From Juglans regia (Eukaryota; Streptophyta; Magnoliopsida; Fagales; Juglandaceae), in the NCBI RefSeq assembly GCF_001411555.2, contig NC_049911.1:1426001-1490000 (forward strand): a stretch of DNA of 64,000 nucleotides. Reading direction: 5' to 3'. Within the stretch, counting starts at the first letter, position 1. Each line of letters opens with the position of its first letter. Shown piece after piece: positions 58,214 to 64,000 of this stretch. A program made the translations under genes and the position numbers. Below the pieces are notes generated by a model, which was not told where the DNA came from, did not search any database, and saw only the letters and a list, made by a program, of their open reading frames with translations.

Positions 58214-61200
58214 CAACTTCCAAGCAAGCACTAGTACATGCAGATGAGTCTTCTCTCAACCGTCTTCTGAGAGCGATTGAGGAGGAGGTTTGTTAGTCCA
58301 TCCTGCTTCAGTTGAAGGAGGAGAGTGAAGTATCTACTCATTGCGGTGGATGGAGTGGGAGTCATAGAGGGGATTGAAGAGAGATGGGATGGCCTAAAGT
58401 TAAATGAGGAAGAGAACAGTCTGATTGAGGTGAAATGTAGTGAACTGGATCAAGTTAAGAAAAAATGGGAAAGAAGTTTGGTGGGAAAAATATGCTCTGA
58501 GCAGAATATTGGAAGGGAAATTGTTAAACTGACGATAGAAAAAATATGGAAAGTGGAGAAATCGATGGAATTTCATGAAATTGGAGCCAACTGCTTTGTT
58601 ATCACATTCGCCAACTCAAATGATAAGAACAAAGTACTTGAAGGATGCTTGTGGCTATTCGACAACTATTTGTTTGTATTGAAATTTTTTTATGAAAATG
58701 CCCAAACAAACTGGCTGGATTTTGATCATGAAAGTTTCTGGGTCCAGATGCACAATTTGCCTTTAGGTTACATAGATCAGGGGATGGGTGAGCAAATTGG
58801 AGGAACAATAGGGAATGTGGTGGATGTTGACGTTCAAGAAGATGGTCTAGCTTGGGGCCGATATCTAAGAGTGAACATTGAGTGTGATCTAAGAAAATCA
58901 ATTGTGAGGGGAAGAACTATGAATATAGGAGGTAAACGACTTTGGGTGCCTTTACAGTATGAAAAATTATCGAAAATTTGTTTCAAATGTGGGAAGATAG
59001 TACAGGGCCAGCAGGGGTGCATAAGTGGGGATTCTGGCAATGTACAAAGTATTGGAAGGGAGGCACAATATGGCCCGTGGCTAAAAGCATTGTCTGATAA
59101 TCATAAACAGCTTGAGAGGAAAGGGAACCAAAGACAAAGAGAGAGTGGCAAGAATCAAAATTACCACTCGAGATCTAGTTTGGGGACGGTGGAGAATCTG
59201 AAGATGCCAAAGGTAATAAGTGAGAATTGGAAAGAGTAGAGGAGATGATCATGAAGGGGAGGGAAAGGTGAGGGAGGGGGTAAATGGGGAATATGACAAA
59301 CTAGAGGAGACTGGGATTTCCCATGGGGCCAAGGGAGCATGATTGGGTCAAAATCTCAAAGTCCAAGTACCTGTTCCATTGTTATTCAGAGCCCAAAGGC
59401 CTTGGATAAGTCAAATACACCAAGCCCAGACCAAATTGTTATGCTTAAGGGAGAGGGAGTGTGCATGAACATTATCGACTAGACAAGAACAAAGGGAGAA
59501 AAGAAGAAGAGCTGGAAGAGGAGAGCAAGAGGAGGAACCAATGGACATGAGTTAATCCCTGTTGTTTTATTGACCAAACGCAATTATGTTGAGACGAAAT
59601 GGAAGAATATCTTGAGTGGTGTTGAGAAAAATGAAAGAATAAAAGATGAGGAAGATTTCAATGAGGAAATGGATGAGACAGAGGCTACTCGGCAGCCTCG
59701 CCAGGATTTATGAATCTCATAAGCTGAAACTATCGAAAGCTTGGGAACGCTTAGACAGTTCAAGACTTTTGCCTTATGATAAAGAAAAAGCATCCCACAA
59801 TGTTTTTTTTTATTATTGAAACAATGGTTGAAGTAAGGAGACTAGACAGATTGAAAAAAAGTCTGAAAATGAAAGGGTGTTTTGTAGTAGATCCTATGGG
59901 AAGAAGGGGATTTGTCTCTATATTGGAAGAATGAGGAGGAGGTGGAAGTCTTGAATTATTCCCAATGCATATTAATGCCTTAATAAGGAAGGAAGGGACT
60001 AGAAGTGAGTGGACATTTACATGGTTTTATGAGCACCCAGAAACTAGGAAGAGAAAGCTTTCTTGGAAATTGTTGGCCAACTTGAAGCCTAAGGATCAGA
60101 CAGCTTGGTGTGTGGTAGGGATTTCAATGAGATCTTATATCAAGATGAGAAGGTAGGGGGAAGGCAAAGGGCTGAATAACAACTAAGCTAGTTCCTAGAG
60201 GCTCTAGTGGAAAATAATTTGTTTGATCTTGGTCGCTGTGATTATCCTTTCATTTGGATTAATAAGCATGCAAATAATTCTTTCACAAAAGAGAGGTTGG
60301 ATAGATGTGTAGCAAGCAATGTTTGGAGATCAATTTTCAAGAAGGTAAGGTAGGAAGGACTTACTACTAGAACCTCTAATCATACACAAATTTTTTATCT
60401 ATGGTTGAACTTGATCATGGAAAGGGAAGAAGACAATCCTCCTTTAAATTTGAAGCTAGGTTGATTAACGAGAAAGGCTGTGAAGAAATGGTGAGGCAAA
60501 GGTGGTCTAAAAGACACGTGCCTCTTGACCCTATGGTGAGGGTCCAACAACTTCTGAAGTCATGTAGTGGAGCCTTGGTAAGCTGGTTTAGGGGGAGGGA
60601 TAGAGACCGGGTTAAAAACATTGAGCAGTTAACAACAAGAATAAAGGAAGTGCAAGAAGTAGAGGGGGCTCATAATAGTGAAAAGCTAAGAAATTTGCAG
60701 AAAGATGTGGGTGTTTTGCTGGAACATGAGGACATAAAATTGAAGTAGAGAGCAAAAAAAGATTGGTACAGAATGGGGACAAGAATACAAGATTATTTCA
60801 TACCTGTGCTACCCAGAGGAGAAAAAGAAACCAAATTTTGTCAATAGTTGACTTTCAATCCATATTGCAGTGGCTTTTAAGGATCACTACTCTGAAGTAT
60901 ATAAGATAGCAGAACCATCAAGTGAAATGATTGATACTTGCCTGAAGGTTATGGAGATGCGTGTGAGTACTAGTGCAATGAATGAGTCCTTATAGAAGGA
61001 GTTCACAAGATGGGAAGTGGAGGAAGCTTTAAAAATGATTGATCCTTTAAAATCACCAGGGTCGGATGGTTTTGGCGCAAGTTTCTTTCAAAATTTCTAG
61101 AGCATTGTAGGAGATTATGTGTGGTTGTAGCTCTCAAATTTCTTAACAGTGAAGGTATGGAACAATCTTTGAATCATACTTTTATGGCTTTAATTCTATA

Positions 61201-63711
61201 AAAAAAGCTTTAATTCTCAAAACAAGGCTTTAATTTTCAAAACAAAAGACCACAAAATAGTTAGTGACTATAGGCCAATTAGTTTGTGCAATGTGATGTA
61301 CAATATCATTGCAAAAACTTTGGCAAATAGATTGAAAGTGGTGCTTAATGAAATCATATCCAAAAACCAAAGTGCTTTTATCCCAATGAGACTTATCTCT
61401 GATAATATAATTGCTGCTTATGATGTTCTTCATTCGATGAAAATGAGGCAAAAGGATAAAGTGGGTAGTATGGCCTTTTCTGAAAGTAGTGATGAAAAAG
61501 TTGGGATTTGGAGGTAGGTGGGTAAGCTTGATAATGGAATGTGTAACCTTAGTTTCATATGCAATCTTGATTAATGGTAAACCTGGAGATACAATCTTCC
61601 CAACTAGGGATTAAGACAGGGAGATCCCCTATCCTCTTACTTATTTCTCTTATGTACAAAAGGTTGAATTAGTACCATGATCAATCAGACTGTGGATAAG
61701 GTAGATTTAAAAGGTGTGTCCATTGCTAGAGGAGGGACCAAGATCATCCATCTTTTATTTGCTGATGATTGTATAGTCTTTGGGAAAGCTAGTTGGGTGG
61801 AGTGGAAGAAGATTTGTGGTATCCTCAACCTCTATGAAAGGACCTCTGGCTAGAGATTAAACAAACAAAAAACTACTATGTTTCTAAGCACAAATGCAAA
61901 TGATTCACTTAAAAACAAGATAGTTAAAGAGATGGGGGCAAGGGTGCATACTGATTGTGAGAAGTATTTGGGTTTACCTATCATGGTAGGGAGATCTCAA
62001 TACAATACCTTTAGGATTATTAAAGATAGAGTATGTTAGAAGGTAAACAACTAGAAAAACCAGTTTCTATCTCCCTTGAGAAAGGAAATTCTATTGAAAG
62101 TAGTTGCTCAAGCCATCCCAAATTACCATATGAATGTTTTCAAATTGCCTAAGAAGTTATGTAAAGAGATGGCATCCATAATGGCCAGGTTCTGGTGGGG
62201 GCACAAGCATAATTATAGAAAGATACAGTGGGACAGTTGGACTAAGATGAGGATGTCCAAAACTGAAGGGGGATTGAGATTTAGAGAACTAGAAAGTTTT
62301 AATAATGCTCTTTTAGCTAAACAGTGTTGGAGATTAATGACAACTCCAAATTTCATAGCTGATATGGTTTTAAACGAAAAATACTTTAGATACTCAGAGT
62401 TACTTAGTGTAAAATTGGGCCAAAGATCCTCGTTGATATCGAGAAGCTTATAGGGCTCGTTGGATCTCCTAAAGGAGGGACTTGTGTGGAGAGTTAGGAA
62501 TGAAAATAGTATAAGGATATGGGGAGATAAGTGGATTCGCAGACCTTCATCCTTTTGCATTCAATCTCCAGTTAAAGAGTTAAGTGCAGCAACCAAAGTA
62601 GAGGAATTGATCGATGCTGAAGGTGGTGTCTGGAAAGAAGAGCTAGTTAAAGGTATTCTGAATGAAGATGAAGTTGAGCTGGATTGTAGTCTCCCTATCA
62701 GCCAAACTGGCCTACAAGATAAGTAAATCTAGGCTCCAACAATAAATGGGATCTTTAATGTAAAAAGTGCTTACCACCTGACTCTTCAAAGTGGGCATCT
62801 AAGGGATGAAAGGTGTTATAGAATCTTAAGATTCCTAGAGTGGTGAAGATGTTTCTTTGGAAAGTTCTTAATGATAGTTTACCCACAAGGTAGAACTTAG
62901 CTCGCAAGAAGATTGTAGAGAATTCTTGTTGTCCTATATGTGAGAGGGAAGATGAGTTTATTTGTCATGCCATTTGGAGTTGTGCTAGTGCTATAGATGT
63001 GTGGGCAAAGAAGTCACGTCCTTTGCAAAAATGGTCTAGCAGTGAAGTGGAAAATAATGAGGTATGAGAAAACATAGTCTAACAGACTCCAACAGGCACA
63101 AGAAACTGCTAAAAAGGAGCAAGGAAGCAGTGTAGCTAGAAGAAGGGGACTCAGATGGAAGAAACCTACAGATAACTTTGTGAAAGCAAATTGGGATGCT
63201 GCTCTCATGAATGCGAAAGAATGAAATATAGGTATTGGAGTGGTCATTAGAGATGATCAGGGTGAGGTGTTGGTTTCTTTATGCAGTTCAAAAAGAAGGG
63301 TTACTAATCCTGCTACTGCAGATCTTCATGCATTATAGAGAGCATTGAAATTATGTGTTGAGCCAAATTTTACTAAGGTTGTGTTTGAAGGAGATTTTTT
63401 GATAGTTATTAAAGCTGTAAATAGTATTGAAGCAAACTGGGAGTGTCATGGACAAATGATAGAAGATATAAAACTGATCCTTCATATATAATAGACCCGA
63501 CTAGGTAGTACAACATACTTACCGGGAATGCAACAAAGTAGCTCATAATCTTGCTAGGCTCTCACTCAATATTGTAAATGAGGAATAGGTATCGATAGAA
63601 AGTGGCCCTATGGGGATACTTAGCTATGTAATACAGCGTAAACTTTATATAGTTTGATGAAGTGGAATGCAAAACTATGGTTTATTTAAAATTAAAAAAA
63701 AAAAAAAAAAA
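58214..63711 (+). mobile_element. L1-type LINE with RNase H, near full length, decayed
   Basis: Same family and orientation as the LINE before it. Order: 5' leader, ORF1 (58325-59239), endonuclease remnants (59700-60390, WCVVGISMRS and ERLDRCVASN), linker (60400-60760), reverse transcriptase (about 61000-62100; SPGSDGFGASFF, ISLCNVMYNIIAK, and an intact FADD at 61758-61769), zf-RVT with CPICEREDEFICHAIW at about 62930, RNase H (63150-63600) and an A18 tail (63694-63711). CAACTTCC occurs at 58214-58221 and again just after the tail at 63718-63725, a candidate target duplication. At least ten stops, many TAG where TGG is expected. Confidence 0.88.
58325..59239 (+). pseudogene. LINE ORF1 (DUF4283 and CCHC zinc knuckle)
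   Basis: 304 codons open. An N-terminal part ends in the DUF4283 domain (about residues 60-130: FVITFANSNDKNKVLEG, WLFDNYLFVLK), followed by WVQMHNLPLGY, and then a zf-CCHC_4 remnant KICFKCGKIVQGQQGC in which the His position is changed. Such ORF1 proteins bind the LINE RNA. The true start may lie upstream (no good ATG context is visible) and the C-terminal part is lost in later frames. It belongs to a dead element. Confidence 0.8.
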
Positions 63712-63866
63712 GGTGTACAACTTCCGTACCATTCTTAAAAAATTAGGATACACCTTAGATCCACATTATAAAGAAAAAATCTTATTTTTTATAGTTAGCT
63801 CTACTTTTTTTTTAAAAAAATATAGCACAAGATTTATATACTCAAAAATTATATTTAACATTACTC
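63712..63866. other. Spacer
   Basis: AT-rich, about 150 bp. Nothing recognised. Confidence 0.5.
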
Positions 63867-64000
63867 CACTACAAGAAAAAAGGGTTTTACCGGCAATTTT
63901 TTAATCGCCGCTTAATTCCGTTGAGAAAACTGATTCATGAAGTTACTTATCGAGTTGCAGCGAAAATAGTCTTTTTAACAGCGATTTATTTTGCCGATAA
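63867..64000 (+). mobile_element. CACTA (En/Spm) transposon, left end only
   Basis: CACTACAAGAAAAAAGGG at 63867-63884 is the standard terminus of plant CACTA elements. It is followed by subterminal motifs with CCGGCAA, AATCGCCGC, GCAGCGAAAA and ACAGCGATTT, typical of the transposase-binding repeats of this superfamily. The preceding CTC would be the left copy of a 3-bp target duplication. The rest of the element lies outside the window. Confidence 0.88.

Noticed and set aside
1..64000. CRISPR arrays, operons, phage or bacterial defence genes
   Set aside because: The window is a plant nuclear sequence; regular short repeats here are microsatellites or transposon ends.

Overview
This is a stretch of plant nuclear DNA, almost certainly from a dicot. 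Genes are split by short GT-AG introns, the background is AT-rich, and the window carries two plant families (ERD6-like sugar transporters and DUF679/DMP membrane proteins). Most of the remaining DNA is plant transposon material of several classes. The type of L1 elements and MITEs would fit a woody species such as a member of the Fagales, but that is only an impression.

From 1 to about 33.0 kb lies a tandem array of ERD6-like monosaccharide transporter genes, all on the + strand. Gene 1 (exons at 739-3214, 5' exons left of the window) lacks one internal exon. A broken copy follows at 4.7-5.4 kb. Gene 2 (8077-18770) and gene 3 (22547-32389) each have 18 exons that join into open frames of 469 and 471 codons. 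A relic of a last exon sits at 32.9-33.0 kb. The introns are heavily loaded: intron 2 of gene 2 holds two L1-type LINE copies in opposite orientation and an LTR-like relic, intron 2 of gene 3 holds a nearly intact Ty1/Copia element with 202-bp LTRs and a 5-bp target duplication, and intron 4 of gene 3 holds a complete miniature LTR element (TRIM). Between genes 2 and 3 lie a PIF/Harbinger-like element and a hAT-like element.

From 34.0 to 38.8 kb are two intronless DMP (DUF679) genes on the + strand. The first (198 aa) has the usual size. The second (541 aa) carries the same four-helix domain behind an unusual, about 360-residue Pro/Gln/Ser-rich N-terminal region with an internal duplication. 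It is the most unusual gene in the window.

From about 39 kb to the end I see no host gene. The region is a transposon graveyard: a Helitron-like terminus, a hAT-like element split by a minus-strand L1, a MULE-type MITE with 9-bp target duplication, foldback MITEs, a GC-rich segment ending in A60, two decayed RNase H-bearing L1 elements head to tail (one itself split by a 2.5-kb insertion), and the CACTA-type left terminus of an element that runs off the right edge.

The transporters and DMPs are not obviously in one pathway. The unity of the window is local gene duplication plus repeated transposon invasion, mostly into introns that still appear able to splice.
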